NCBI GenBank assembly: GCA_001802455.1
Contig: MGXZ01000027.1
Location: forward strand, 1 to 42,348
Direction of reading: 5' to 3'
From: Gammaproteobacteria bacterium RIFCSPHIGHO2_12_FULL_39_24
Lineage (GTDB): Bacteria; Pseudomonadota; Gammaproteobacteria; Coxiellales; Coxiellaceae
DNA: 42,348 nt
The position numbers and the translations under genes were made by a program. Shown here in pieces: positions 16,466 through 25,324 of this stretch; within the stretch, counting starts at the first letter, position 1, and every line of letters starts with the position of its first letter. The notes under the pieces were generated by a model that was not told the origin of the DNA, searched no databases, and was given only the letters and a program-made list of their open reading frames with translations.

Positions 16466-19124
16466 TTGTTATCGGCTCTGCTCTATCCGCATCAATATTT
16501 AATTTCTTTTGCGCGCTCAATAATGCATTTTTATCTATTTTTCCCGCTTCAAACAACGCATACAACGCCGTGTAAGCAATCATTTTCGCATCCACTTCAA
16601 AAAAATCACGCAATGCTTCACGTGTATCACTGCGACCAAAACCATCCGTGCCTAAAACATAGTACGGCGCGTGAATCGCCTCGCGAATTTGATTTGCATT
16701 AGATTTTAAATAATCGGTTGCAGCAATCACGGGTACAGAATTATTTTTAAAACAGGCTTCAACGTAACATAATTTTTTATTATCAGGATGTAGACGATTT
16801 TCGCGCGCAATACTTTCCATATCTTTTCGCAATTCATTAAAGCTGGTTGCACTCCAAATATCTGCAATCACTTTAAATTCTTTCTCCAGTATCGCCGCAG
16901 CCTTAATTACTTCATTTAAAATCGCGCCGGAGCCAAGTAACTTGATACTCCCATTCTCACTCCCACTAAAAAAATACATTCCCTTCAAAATTCCCACCTC
17001 AACTCCTTGCGGCATAGCCGGATGACGATAATTTTCATTCATCACGTTAATGTAATAAAACACATCTTCTTGTTTTTCAAACATGCGTTTCAAACCGTCA
17101 TGAATAATAACCGCTAATTCATAGGAAAACGTGGGATCATACGACAAGCAATTCGGCACCATACCAAACATAATATAGTTATGACCATCTTGATGTTGCA
17201 GCCCTTCACCGGCTAATGTCGTGCGACCGGCGGTGCCGCCTAAAATAAATCCGCGTGCACGCATATCACCCGATGCCCACACCAAATCACCAAAACGCTG
17301 AAAACCAAACATGGAATAATAAATATAAAACGGAATCATCGGCACATGATTTGTCGAATAAGAAGTCGCAGCAGCAATCCACGCTGACATCGCCCCCGAT
17401 TCAGAAATACCTTCTTGTAATAATTGCCCTTGTTGATCTTCGCGATAATACATTAATTGATTTTTATCTTCCGGTTGATATTGCTGACCTTCTGGCGCAT
17501 AAATCCCAATTTGTCGAAATAATCCTTCCATACCAAACGTGCGTGATTCATCTGCCACAATCGGCACAATGCGATCTTTGATAGCCGAATCTTTTAATAA
17601 CACCGATAAAATACGCACAAAAGCCATCGTGCTTGAAATTTCACGATCACCCAATCCATCCAACATACTTTGAAATGCGGATAATGCGGGTATGGTTAAT
17701 TTTTCACATTGCGCATCACGCAACGGCAAAAATCCGCCTAAGTTTTCACGCTGCTTTTTCAAAAATTGCATCTCGAGTGAATTTTTTTCAGGGGTGTAAT
17801 ACTGTAATGCTTCAATTTCAGTGTCTGATAAATTCAACGCAAATCGTTCACGAAAATATTTTAAATCGTCAAGAGACATTTTTTTGGTTTGATGCGCAAC
17901 ATTTAATGCTTCGCCGCCTTTTCCCATGCCAAACCCTTTCACCGTTTGCGCTAAAATCACGGTCGGTTGATTTTCATGTGCGACTGCTTTTGCATACGCG
18001 GCATACACTTTTTGCGCGTCGTGTCCACCCACTAATAATTCTGTTTTTAATTGTTCGTCCGATAAATGCGACACCAACTCTACTAACTCAGAATATTTTC
18101 CAAAAAAGTGTTCGCGGAAATATTTGCCGTCATTCGCTGACATTTTTTGAAATTCACCGTCGACCAATTCATCGATGCGTTTTATTAATAATCCTGACTT
18201 ATCTTTTTCAAATAAACTATCCCACCCCGATCCCCAAATCACTTTAATCACATTCCATCCGGCACCACGAAAAACACCTTCGTATTCTTGAATGATTTTG
18301 CCATTACCCCAAACCGGACCATCGAGTCGTTGCAAATTACCATTAATGACAAAAATTAAATTATCCAATTTTTCGCGCGCGGCGATATTCAACGCACCCA
18401 ATGATTCTGGTTCACCCAATTCACCATCACCACAAAAAGCCCACACATGACGATCCGCCGTTGTAGCCAATCCGCGATTTTGCAAATATTTTAAAAAACT
18501 CGCTTGATAAATCGCCATCAATGGACCCAAACCCATTGATACGGTTGGAAATTGCCAAAACGTCGGCATCAACCACGGATGCGGATACGATGCGATTCCT
18601 TTGCGTGAAAACTCTTGGCGAAAACCATCAAGCTGTTCTTCCGAAAAACGACCTTCTAAAAATGCACGCGCATAAATTCCGGGTGAGGAATGCGCTTGAA
18701 AATAAATTAAATCACCGCCGTGATGTTGATTTTTTGCATGGAAAAAATAATGCAAACCAATTTCATACAAGGTGGCAATCGAACCATACGTGGCGATATG
18801 CCCGCCCAATTCAGCAGACACTTTTCCAGCGCGCATCACCATCGCAATGGCATTCCAGCGCATGTAATTGGTGAGTTTTTCAAAAACAACGCGATCTTCT
18901 GCAGGCATTCTTATTTCTTGCCCAGCAGGGATACTATTAATGTAAGGGGTGTTGATACTGGATGAGGTCAAGCCACGTTGACTGGCGTAATGCATTATCT
19001 CTGTTAATAAAAACTGAGCGCGTTCACTTCCTGAAAATTCGAGCACAGAATCCAAAGCCTCTTTCCATTCTTGCGTCTCCAACGGATCGACATCATGAAT
19101 AGAACATTGCTTAGGATCACTCAT
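16461..19124 (-). CDS. aceE: Pyruvate dehydrogenase E1 component, homodimeric type
   Basis: An 887-residue E1, the same length as E. coli AceE, which decarboxylates pyruvate with thiamine diphosphate and hands the acetyl group to the AceF lipoyl arm. The thiamine-diphosphate motif is visible as GDGELGEPES...NLIFVINGN, and conserved segments GGHIATYGS, HGGDLIYFQAH and GEGLQHQDGH are present. The ATG at 19124 was chosen (GAGGA nine bases upstream, and canonical length) over an upstream in-frame start at 19166. A GTGGGA-type motif (16946-16967) encodes a short insertion around SGSENGSIKLLGSG. The operon order is ampE-aceE-aceF-lpdA; no pdhR-type regulator is in the window. Confidence 0.95.
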   Translation of the reverse strand: MSDPKQCSIHDVDPLETQEWKEALDSVLEFSGSERAQFLLTEIMHYASQRGLTSSSINTPYINSIPAGQEIRMPAEDRVVFEKLTNYMRWNAIAMVMRAGKVSAELGGHIATYGSIATLYEIGLHYFFHAKNQHHGGDLIYFQAHSSPGIYARAFLEGRFSEEQLDGFRQEFSRKGIASYPHPWLMPTFWQFPTVSMGLGPLMAIYQASFLKYLQNRGLATTADRHVWAFCGDGELGEPESLGALNIAAREKLDNLIFVINGNLQRLDGPVWGNGKIIQEYEGVFRGAGWNVIKVIWGSGWDSLFEKDKSGLLIKRIDELVDGEFQKMSANDGKYFREHFFGKYSELVELVSHLSDEQLKTELLVGGHDAQKVYAAYAKAVAHENQPTVILAQTVKGFGMGKGGEALNVAHQTKKMSLDDLKYFRERFALNLSDTEIEALQYYTPEKNSLEMQFLKKQRENLGGFLPLRDAQCEKLTIPALSAFQSMLDGLGDREISSTMAFVRILSVLLKDSAIKDRIVPIVADESRTFGMEGLFRQIGIYAPEGQQYQPEDKNQLMYYREDQQGQLLQEGISESGAMSAWIAAATSYSTNHVPMIPFYIYYSMFGFQRFGDLVWASGDMRARGFILGGTAGRTTLAGEGLQHQDGHNYIMFGMVPNCLSYDPTFSYELAVIIHDGLKRMFEKQEDVFYYINVMNENYRHPAMPQGVEVGILKGMYFFSGSENGSIKLLGSGAILNEVIKAAAILEKEFKVIADIWSATSFNELRKDMESIARENRLHPDNKKLCYVEACFKNNSVPVIAATDYLKSNANQIREAIHAPYYVLGTDGFGRSDTREALRDFFEVDAKMIAYTALYALFEAGKIDKNALLSAQKKLNIDADRAEPITM
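16946..16967 (-). repeat. GTGGGA motif inside aceE
   Basis: On the coding strand TAGTGGGAGTGAGAATGGGA occurs within the codons for the SGSENGSIKL loop. It is the same sequence type as the aceF linker and ygfZ copies. Confidence 0.55.
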
Positions 19125-19153
19125 TAAAAAATTCCTCGAGGCGCACATCAACA

Positions 19154-19176
19154 CTGAAATAGACAATTCATTTCAG
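19154..19176 (-). promoter_or_regulatory. Inverted repeat upstream of aceE
   Basis: CTGAAAT (19154-19160) and ATTTCAG (19170-19176) are perfect inverted arms separated by 9 bp, in the 82-bp gap between ampE and aceE. The symmetry suggests an operator or transcript structure for the aceE operon. It does not match the PdhR consensus. Confidence 0.35.
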
Positions 19177-19206
19177 AAATTTCAACGCGGGAAAAGATAG
19201 CATGGA

Positions 19207-19926
19207 TTAGTAAAAGCTACCAATAGTAATCAATGCCATGATCACCAACCAGATTAACAAGACGCGATGAGTAAGCGCTACCGCATCCGATTCAGACTTT
19301 TCAGCGGCTAACGCGATATTACCCCACGTTACGACCCACTCTTGATTGTCTGTAATTCCTTGGAATAACACCTTTACCCATTCTTTAAAAACAGCAGCAA
19401 AATTTCCAGCCAATGCAAAACTTAATCCCATTAGACGCACAGGCACCCAATCCAACACGCCTTGAGTCAACACAAAATATTTTTGATCTTGTGAATGCGA
19501 ACGCAATGCGCATACCGCAACGTAAAGCGTCAAACCAACCGGTCCAAAAACAAAATACCAAAAAAGCGGCGCAAATAATTTTTGATAACTTTGTATAAAA
19601 ACTTCGGAAGAGGATAATCCAGTGATTCCTGCTGTTTTTCGTAATCCAGCCATATCCGTGCAATACCATAATAAAACCAGACTTGCTATTAAATAACCCA
19701 GGTGGCCTAGTAAATGATAAATCAGGGTAAACAACAAACTAACCACAATCACAATTGGCAACACCAATGTTAAAACAGCAAACATGCCGTGTCCCTGGAA
19801 CAGTTTCACGAATTGTTTACGCATCCATGAAACATAATGCGTCGCCCACTCTTTTTGGTAAGGCGTACTCGATAAACTCAAGAACCATTGTGCGCTCAAA
19901 CAGATGAGAATGACGATGAAAGACAT
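19207..19926 (-). CDS. ampE: AmpE-like inner-membrane protein
   Basis: A 239-residue integral membrane protein of the AmpE/CobD-like family: helices at the N-terminus, about 45-90, and the conserved WYFVFGPVGLTLYVA and VLDWVPVRLMGLSFALAGNF segments, plus a C-terminal helix. It is somewhat shorter than E. coli AmpE (284). In enterobacteria AmpE is a membrane sensor linked to AmpC beta-lactamase signalling, with AmpD; no ampD is in this window, and the beta-lactamase at the right edge is class A and far away, so a link is not shown. AAGGAG precedes the ATG. It is the first gene of the minus-strand run into aceE, separated by 82 bp. Confidence 0.8.
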   Translation of the reverse strand: MSFIVILICLSAQWFLSLSSTPYQKEWATHYVSWMRKQFVKLFQGHGMFAVLTLVLPIVIVVSLLFTLIYHLLGHLGYLIASLVLLWYCTDMAGLRKTAGITGLSSSEVFIQSYQKLFAPLFWYFVFGPVGLTLYVAVCALRSHSQDQKYFVLTQGVLDWVPVRLMGLSFALAGNFAAVFKEWVKVLFQGITDNQEWVVTWGNIALAAEKSESDAVALTHRVLLIWLVIMALITIGSFY

Positions 19927-19986
19927 GTGTTACTCCTTAACTATCCTACTTCTACTCACAATCACATTAATATCATACCACTAATT

Positions 19987-20478
19987 TTATTGTGCTTGTG
20001 TTTTTGAAACGCGACGCCAAATAACCGTTTTACCAAATAAGGGAACACCCACATAACCATGCACTTTCAACAGAGTGCCATTATTAATTAACCGCATAGT
20101 AGCTTTATATATCTTACCATTGCGTGGATCCAAAATCGTGCCGCCACGACAAACAGTTGCATTACACGCCATATTTTGAATAATACGCAATCCGATAATA
20201 GGCTGATTTTTTCGATCATCTCTGCAAAGAATACAACGAAAAATTTTCTGTTCGGTGGGAACATCGTATGTTTTAACAATCTTCCCAATATAAAATCCAT
20301 GCTGAGGTTGAATCGCAATAATCGAAGATGGTTTTTTACTTTTGCTATCTATGGTTTGCCAATATCCTGTGACTGATTGTGTATTCATTTCTACTTTCGC
20401 AAAAACAAAAGGTGAAAATAAAATTAAAAATACACTCATCCATGACAAATATTTTTGTAATTTTGATCGAATTAACAT
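19987..20478 (-). CDS. Secreted DUF2147 family protein
   Basis: A 163-residue protein with an N-terminal signal peptide ending near FVFAKVE. The mature part matches the DUF2147 pattern: VTGYWQTIDSKSKKPSSII, a C-x-x-C pair with following RDDRKNQPIIGLRII, GGTILDPRNGKIYKA and LKVHGYVGVPLFGKTVIWRRV. The function is unknown; members are small periplasmic beta-rich proteins. AAGGAG eight bases before the ATG supports the start. It is transcribed away from the microprotein gene at 20690, sharing a 211-bp intergenic region. Confidence 0.8.
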   Translation of the reverse strand: MLIRSKLQKYLSWMSVFLILFSPFVFAKVEMNTQSVTGYWQTIDSKSKKPSSIIAIQPQHGFYIGKIVKTYDVPTEQKIFRCILCRDDRKNQPIIGLRIIQNMACNATVCRGGTILDPRNGKIYKATMRLINNGTLLKVHGYVGVPLFGKTVIWRRVSKTQAQ

Positions 20479-20609
20479 TTACTTCACTCCTTGGTTATCC
20501 AACAAATGTATTTTAAGCGAATTTATTATCAAAAATCCGAGAAATTTTATCATTAATTCCTCCAAACGCGATCAAAATACATCAAAAAGTATAAAAATCG
20601 ATAAAAATT

Positions 20610-20648
20610 GATCAAAAAGTTTGATCTTGTTGATTTTCATTGTAAAAT
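20610..20648 (+). promoter_or_regulatory. Promoter and small palindrome upstream of the AT-hook microprotein
   Basis: A possible promoter is TTGATC (20621-20626), 16 bp, TAAAAT (20643-20648). Overlapping the -35 is a perfect palindrome, GATCAAA-AAG-TTTGATC (20610-20626), and ATCAAAAAGT also occurs just upstream at about 20580, so a regulatory site is plausible. The rest of the 211-bp gap shows nothing else. Confidence 0.35.
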
Positions 20649-20689
20649 AAAACTGTCGTTTTTTTAAACTTTAATTAGGGAGAATTAGA

Positions 20690-20854
20690 ATGCCAGCAAA
20701 AAAACGAAAAACAGCAAAAAAAGCAAAGCCTGCTAAAAAGGGTGGCGCTAAAAAACGTAAGACAGCAAAACGCAGAAAAACAGCTAAAAAAGCTGGTGCG
20801 AAAAAAACTGTTAGACGTAGAAAAAAAAGAGGTCGTCCAGCTAAAAAGAAATAA
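20690..20854 (+). CDS. AT-hook / histone-H1-like DNA-binding microprotein
   Basis: A 54-residue open frame made almost entirely of Lys, Arg, Ala, Pro, Thr and Gly (MPAKKRKTAKK at the start). It ends in RRRKKRGRPAKKK, whose RGRP core flanked by basic residues is the AT-hook that binds the minor groove of A/T-rich DNA. Such small H1/Hc1-like proteins compact the nucleoid in Chlamydia, Coxiella and other bacteria. The start has a clear GGGAGA site eight bases upstream, a possible promoter, and a strong terminator 19 bp after the stop, so it is a real, self-contained gene. Regulated condensation of the chromosome is the likely role; this is inference. Confidence 0.8.
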   Translation: MPAKKRKTAKKAKPAKKGGAKKRKTAKRRKTAKKAGAKKTVRRRKKRGRPAKKK

Positions 20855-20872
20855 TGTAGCTTAAGACTTTCG

Positions 20873-20911
20873 AAAGCCGTTATGTGTAACTCACTAACGG
20901 CTTTTTTATTT
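20873..20911 (+). terminator. Rho-independent terminator after the microprotein gene
   Basis: AAAGCCGTTA (20873-20882) pairs with TAACGGCTTT (20895-20904), followed by a T run. The stop codon of the convergent thioredoxin gene lies at its edge, so it may serve both. Confidence 0.85.
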
Positions 20912-21229
20912 TATAGCCTTCGCCTGGTCTAATAATTCTCGCAACGTCATTGCAGACAACGCCCCCGATTCCGCATAAATCACCGCACGATTCTTAATGA
21001 TCATTACAAAGGGAATAGAACGCACAGAAAATTCCTCTGCTAATTCTTTTTCGATTTCAACATTGACTGCCGCAAAATAAGCATCTGGATACTCTTTTGC
21101 AACCTCGTCCATCACTTTTGAAAACAACTTACAAGGCCCACACCATTCTGCCCAAAAATCAATTACCAGTATCGAATGTGATTCCAGTGTTTGATCAAAA
21201 GTGCTTGAAGTTAACACGTGAACTGACAT
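20906..21229 (-). CDS. Thioredoxin
   Basis: A 107-residue thioredoxin-fold protein with the active site WCGPCK (Cys30/Cys33) and the cis-proline loop SIPFVMI. It reduces protein disulfides in the cytoplasm; no signal peptide is present. The C-terminal half differs from E. coli TrxA (ESGALSAMTLRELLDQ in place of the usual GALSKGQLKEFL), so it may be the housekeeping TrxA or a second thioredoxin. GGGAG precedes the ATG. It is the downstream neighbour of adk on the minus strand, 25 bp away, so they may be cotranscribed. Confidence 0.9.
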   Translation of the reverse strand: MSVHVLTSSTFDQTLESHSILVIDFWAEWCGPCKLFSKVMDEVAKEYPDAYFAAVNVEIEKELAEEFSVRSIPFVMIIKNRAVIYAESGALSAMTLRELLDQAKAIK

Positions 21230-21254
21230 AACTAAACTCCCTGTAAAAATTTCC

Positions 21255-21914
21255 CTACTTCAACAAACGCAATAGACTTTTCTGAACATCATCCAATGCA
21301 CCCACACCACTTACTGAATAATATCGCGGCGCATCTGAATCTCCACTGGCTTCCCAATCACGATAATATTTTAACAGTGGTTGTGTTTGCTGATGATAAA
21401 TTGCTAATCGCTTCCGAACGGTTTCTTCGCGATCATCTTCGCGCTGCATCAGTGGTTCACCCGTCACATCATCTACACCTAAAATTTTTGGCGGATTAAA
21501 AAGTGCGTGATACGTGCGACCAGACGGCGCGTGTGCCCAACGACCACTCATGCGCATAATAATTTCCTGATCAGGTACTTCAATATTAATCACATAGTTC
21601 AAATGAATATGGTTTTTTTTCAGCGAATCGGCTTGTGCAATCGTTCTGGGAAATCCGTCAAATAAAAATCCAGCCTGACAATCTGGCTTTGCGATTCGTT
21701 CTCTCACTAAATTAATAATAATATCATCTGAAACCAGTGATCCCGAATCCATGACTTGTTTTACTTTTTTTCCGAGTGGCGTTTCATCCCTGACCGCCGC
21801 ACGCAACATATCGCCCGTTGAAATTTGAATAATACCCAAACTGGATACCAACATTTTCGCTTGCGTCCCTTTTCCCGCGCCCGGCGGTCCCAACAATATT
21901 AACCGTATCGCCAA
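21255..21914 (-). CDS. adk: Adenylate kinase
   Basis: A 219-residue adenylate kinase (ATP + AMP to 2 ADP). The P-loop GPPGAGKGT is at the N-terminus, followed by the AMP site STGDMLRAAV, FDGFPRT, the LID region (GRWAHAPSGRTYH, then DDVTGEPL) and the RREDD-like QREDDREETVRKRL. No ATG precedes the P-loop. I take the TTG at 21914, with GGAG nine bases before it, giving MAIRLILLG. The family's usual N-terminus MRxILLG aligns with ATA (21908), and a GTG lies further upstream at 21920, so the start remains uncertain. Confidence 0.93.
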   Translation of the reverse strand: MAIRLILLGPPGAGKGTQAKMLVSSLGIIQISTGDMLRAAVRDETPLGKKVKQVMDSGSLVSDDIIINLVRERIAKPDCQAGFLFDGFPRTIAQADSLKKNHIHLNYVINIEVPDQEIIMRMSGRWAHAPSGRTYHALFNPPKILGVDDVTGEPLMQREDDREETVRKRLAIYHQQTQPLLKYYRDWEASGDSDAPRYYSVSGVGALDDVQKSLLRLLK

Positions 21915-21965
21915 TGTCACACACTCCAAAAACCAAAAAGAGTAATTTTGCGTAATGTAACATGA

Positions 21966-22460
21966 TCAGTTTCGCGGGTCATCACATCCAGAAATCTTTC
22001 CAATCACACTGCGAATACGACCCGTTCGTAAAACAATAATTTGCGCTGAGTCAGCTTGTTTGGTGCAAATGAAAAAACTGCCTTGTTGTCCGCGGGTGAA
22101 TCCATTGGAACGAAAATGCAGCGCATCCGATTCACCCAATGTGCTCTTCCAATGAAGGTGATAACCTGCCGGCATCGCTGGAAACACACGAATCACCTGT
22201 TGATTTTTTTCATTCACAATCAATTGACCTTGCTGCCAATCCATATCACGCGCACAGAAGCGTGTCGTCGCGTGCGACGTCATCGCAACAAAACGCGCAT
22301 CATGCACTGCACTTACCACCTGATTCACTAAACTCGTTAATTGATTTTTTTGCATGAAAAAACGATATGACAATATTATTGAAAAAAACAAGATGACCAT
22401 AATGGCGATCACCACGATCAATTCCAACAATGAAAAACCGTTCTTATTCTGTTTTGCGAT
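21966..22460 (-). CDS. Prepilin-like protein (FimT/GspH type), unusual start
   Basis: A type IV minor pseudopilin. The class III leader is obvious: KNGFSLLELIVVIAIMVILFF, cleaved between Gly and Phe by the prepilin peptidase, with the conserved Glu at +5 (LLEL). The remainder is a small globular domain like FimT/GspH (FARDMDW..., GFTRGQQGSFFICT, GRIRSVIGKISGC). Oddly, no ATG, GTG or TTG occurs in frame before the Gly-Phe site: the first such codons are the two TTG of FSLL, which would remove the cleavage site. The best candidate is ATC at 22460, giving an eight-residue basic leader. It overlaps the end of the upstream CorC-like gene by 17 bp. Pseudogene status is not excluded. Confidence 0.75.
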   Translation of the reverse strand: MAKQNKNGFSLLELIVVIAIMVILFFSIILSYRFFMQKNQLTSLVNQVVSAVHDARFVAMTSHATTRFCARDMDWQQGQLIVNEKNQQVIRVFPAMPAGYHLHWKSTLGESDALHFRSNGFTRGQQGSFFICTKQADSAQIIVLRTGRIRSVIGKISGCDDPRN

Positions 22461-23694
22461 ATAATGTCGGCCACACTCGCACTTGTTGGATGGTATTGCG
22501 TGAAACAGAAATCACCTCCATCGGATAACCCGCAATACGCGCGCACGTTTCCACTTTGGGAATACTTTCTAAATATTCGATAATCAATCCACTTAATGTG
22601 CGCGCATCACTCACCGGTAAACGCCAATTCGCCAATCGATTTAAATCACGAATACTGACACTGGCATCAATTAACACACTGCCTTCTTTTTCTACGCGAA
22701 TTAACTGTTCTGCTTGCAACGCGCTCGTTGCAAAATCACCCGCAATTTCTTCCAGTAAATCACGCAATGTTAACATGCCTTGAATATCACCATATTCATC
22801 CACCACCAATCCCGCATATTGTTTCTCATGTTGGAAATTCAATAATTGTTGATGAAGCAATGCGCCCTCTGGAATAAAATAAACATCTTCAATTGCTGTT
22901 AACAGTGCGGCTTTATCAAAATGCGGATCAGATAATTTCACAAGCGCTGTGCGCAACGTTAACATTCCTGCAATCTGATCAATATGCTCATGATATAGTG
23001 GCACATGCGCATGCGTACTCTGCTTTAATCGCAATACAATCGTATTCCAATCCTGATCAAGATCAATACCGTAAATTTCATTTTTTGGCACCATCACTTC
23101 TTCAACGGTGATTTGCTGCAAATCCAGCACACGCGACAACATCGCTTGATATTGCGATGGTGTTCGCGCTGTTGCTTCGTGCACAATCGAACGCAGTTCA
23201 TCGATGGATAATGTTTCTGTTTCACTGCGATCAGCATGTACGCCAAATAATCGCAACACCCCATTGGCAATGACATTCACGATCCACACAACAGGATAAA
23301 ATAATCTTAACAACCAACTCAGTGGTCGCACCAACAGCAATACAATCGGTTGTGCATGCAATACCGCTAATGTTTTCGGTGCAATTTCCCCGAAAATTAA
23401 TACGATTGCCGTTAACACAATCGCCGAAATAAATGCGCCCGTTTCACCAAACCATTTTACGGTTGCAATCGTAGCCACGGCGGATGCCAAAATTTCTGCA
23501 AACGTATTTCCCATTAATGTCACGCCCAACACGCGATCAGGACGCTCCAATAATTTCAACACACGTTGCGCACGCGTATTGGATTTTCGAGCCAAATGTC
23601 TGAGACGATAACGACTCGCGGCCATCATGCTTGTTTCAGCCGCCGAAAAAAATGCGGCTAAAATAATAAGGAAGATTAGGATTGTGATTAGCAC
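22444..23694 (-). CDS. CNNM/CorC-family membrane protein with CBS domains
   Basis: A 416-residue protein of the HlyC/CorC-type (YfjD/CorB) family. It has an N-terminal DUF21 membrane domain with about four helices (starting at MLITILIFLIILAAFFSAAE), a CBS-domain pair (about 200-320, TVEEVMVPKNEIYG and ALLTAIEDVYFIPEG), and a C-terminal CorC_HlyC domain. Members are implicated in magnesium/cobalt efflux or regulation of membrane transport. In many gammaproteobacteria this gene lies next to ffh, as here (divergent, 98 bp). Start codon GTG with GGAG upstream. The 3' end overlaps the prepilin gene. Confidence 0.83.
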   Translation of the reverse strand: MLITILIFLIILAAFFSAAETSMMAASRYRLRHLARKSNTRAQRVLKLLERPDRVLGVTLMGNTFAEILASAVATIATVKWFGETGAFISAIVLTAIVLIFGEIAPKTLAVLHAQPIVLLLVRPLSWLLRLFYPVVWIVNVIANGVLRLFGVHADRSETETLSIDELRSIVHEATARTPSQYQAMLSRVLDLQQITVEEVMVPKNEIYGIDLDQDWNTIVLRLKQSTHAHVPLYHEHIDQIAGMLTLRTALVKLSDPHFDKAALLTAIEDVYFIPEGALLHQQLLNFQHEKQYAGLVVDEYGDIQGMLTLRDLLEEIAGDFATSALQAEQLIRVEKEGSVLIDASVSIRDLNRLANWRLPVSDARTLSGLIIEYLESIPKVETCARIAGYPMEVISVSRNTIQQVRVWPTLYRKTE

Positions 23695-23731
23695 ACATAC
23701 TCCGTGAGTTACCTGATTACTGATAACTTGA

Positions 23732-23760
23732 TTGCCCTTATCCTAATATAACCCTATAAT
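23732..23760 (+). promoter_or_regulatory. Promoter of ffh
   Basis: TTGCCC (23732-23737), 17 bp, TATAAT (23755-23760). It is 33 bp before the ffh ATG, in the divergent gap from the CorC-type gene. Confidence 0.55.
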
Positions 23761-23792
23761 CGCCCAAAATCAGCGACAACAGGGTATTAATT

Positions 23793-25181
23793 ATGTTTAG
23801 CCAATTAACCGAACGTCTCTCCACTAGCCTGCAAAAATTGCGCGGCGTAAAACAATTTTCTGAGAGCAACATTCAAGAAGCGATTGCAGACATTCGCAAA
23901 GCGTTAATTGAAGCCGATGTGGCATTACCCGTTGTAAAAACATTTATTGATGCGGTAACACAAAAAGCCATCGGACAAACGATTGTGAAACAAGTGCGCG
24001 CAACCGATGCGTTTATCAAATTAGTGCAAGATGAATTAATTCATGTGCTCGGCGATGAATCGAGTGACATTAATTTACGCGCACAAAAACCCGTGATTAT
24101 TGTAATGGCGGGTTTGCAAGGATCCGGTAAAACAACCACCACCGCCAAACTCGCACATTATTTATCTGCGACACATAAAAAATCGGTGATGGTGACCTCA
24201 ACCGATATTTATCGTCCTGCTGCGCTAGAACAATTAGCAACCTTGGCAAAACAAATTAATGTCACGCATTTTCCATCAACCACACAAGACAAACCACTGG
24301 ATATTGTTAGAAACGCAATAGATCAAGCAAAAAAACAATTTTTAGATATTGTCATTATTGATACCGCGGGTCGTTTGCATATTGATGATGACATGATGCA
24401 CGAAATCGCTGAGATCAACCGCATTGCACAACCCACTGAAACATTATTAGTAGTGGACAGCATGAGTGGACAAGATGCGGCGAATGTTGCAAAAACATTT
24501 AATGAAAAATTGGAACTCACGGGTGTTATTTTAACAAAAACCGATGGTGATGCGCGCGGCGGTGCTGCCTTATCCATGCGTATTATCACCGGAAAACCCA
24601 TTAAATTTGTCGGTACTGGCGAAAAAATAGAGGGGTTGTCGGCATTTCATCCCGATCGCGTTGCCTCACACATTTTAGGCATGGGCGATATTGTCAGCTT
24701 GGTCGAATCCGTTAAAGAAAAAGTCGACAAAAAAGAGGCGGATAAAATTGCGAAAAAATTACAATCCGGAAAACGATTTGATTTTAACGATTTTCTCGCA
24801 CAATTAAACCAAATGAAAAAAATGGGTAGCATGCAATCCATTCTCGACAAAATGCCGGGCTTTGCAAAAATCCCTAAAAATGCGGCAGAAATGATGGATG
24901 ATAAAGTGATTGTAAAAATGGAAGCTATTATTTTATCGATGACAGCAAAAGAGCGCCGTTTTCCAGCGCTCATTAACGGTTCACGCAAACAGCGTATTGC
25001 AAAAGGATCAGGCACCGCTATGCAAGACATCGGAAAATTATTAAAACAATTTACGCAAATGCAAAAAATGTTAAAGCGATTTGGCGGCAATAAAATGGAA
25101 AAACAAATGCGTCAACTCGAGCAGTACAAAGATCGACTACCGCCCGAGTTGCTATCGTCATTTTCAGATAAATTGAAATAG
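23793..25181 (+). CDS. ffh: Signal recognition particle protein Ffh
   Basis: A 462-residue SRP54-family GTPase that, with 4.5S RNA, guides nascent membrane proteins to FtsY. The N domain is followed by the G domain motifs GLQGSGKTTTTAKLA, DTAGRLHID, TKTDGDARGGAALS, and the methionine-rich M domain (from about 325; MGSMQSILDKMPGF, then MTAKERRFPALI) that holds the signal peptide and RNA. A TATAAT promoter is seen upstream. Its position just ahead of rpsP is the usual gammaproteobacterial order. The 4.5S RNA gene is not visible in the window. Confidence 0.97.
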   Translation: MFSQLTERLSTSLQKLRGVKQFSESNIQEAIADIRKALIEADVALPVVKTFIDAVTQKAIGQTIVKQVRATDAFIKLVQDELIHVLGDESSDINLRAQKPVIIVMAGLQGSGKTTTTAKLAHYLSATHKKSVMVTSTDIYRPAALEQLATLAKQINVTHFPSTTQDKPLDIVRNAIDQAKKQFLDIVIIDTAGRLHIDDDMMHEIAEINRIAQPTETLLVVDSMSGQDAANVAKTFNEKLELTGVILTKTDGDARGGAALSMRIITGKPIKFVGTGEKIEGLSAFHPDRVASHILGMGDIVSLVESVKEKVDKKEADKIAKKLQSGKRFDFNDFLAQLNQMKKMGSMQSILDKMPGFAKIPKNAAEMMDDKVIVKMEAIILSMTAKERRFPALINGSRKQRIAKGSGTAMQDIGKLLKQFTQMQKMLKRFGGNKMEKQMRQLEQYKDRLPPELLSSFSDKLK

Positions 25182-25324
25182 TCACAGCCGTCGTCGATGT
25201 AACATTTTCAATTTTCTGTACATAATGAACCTGTACGAAAAAGAATACTTCACAGACAACAAAATTTTCCGTAGAATGTCGAACCTACTAATGTCAAGAT
25301 GCATTTCAAAGAGGAATTTTAAGA

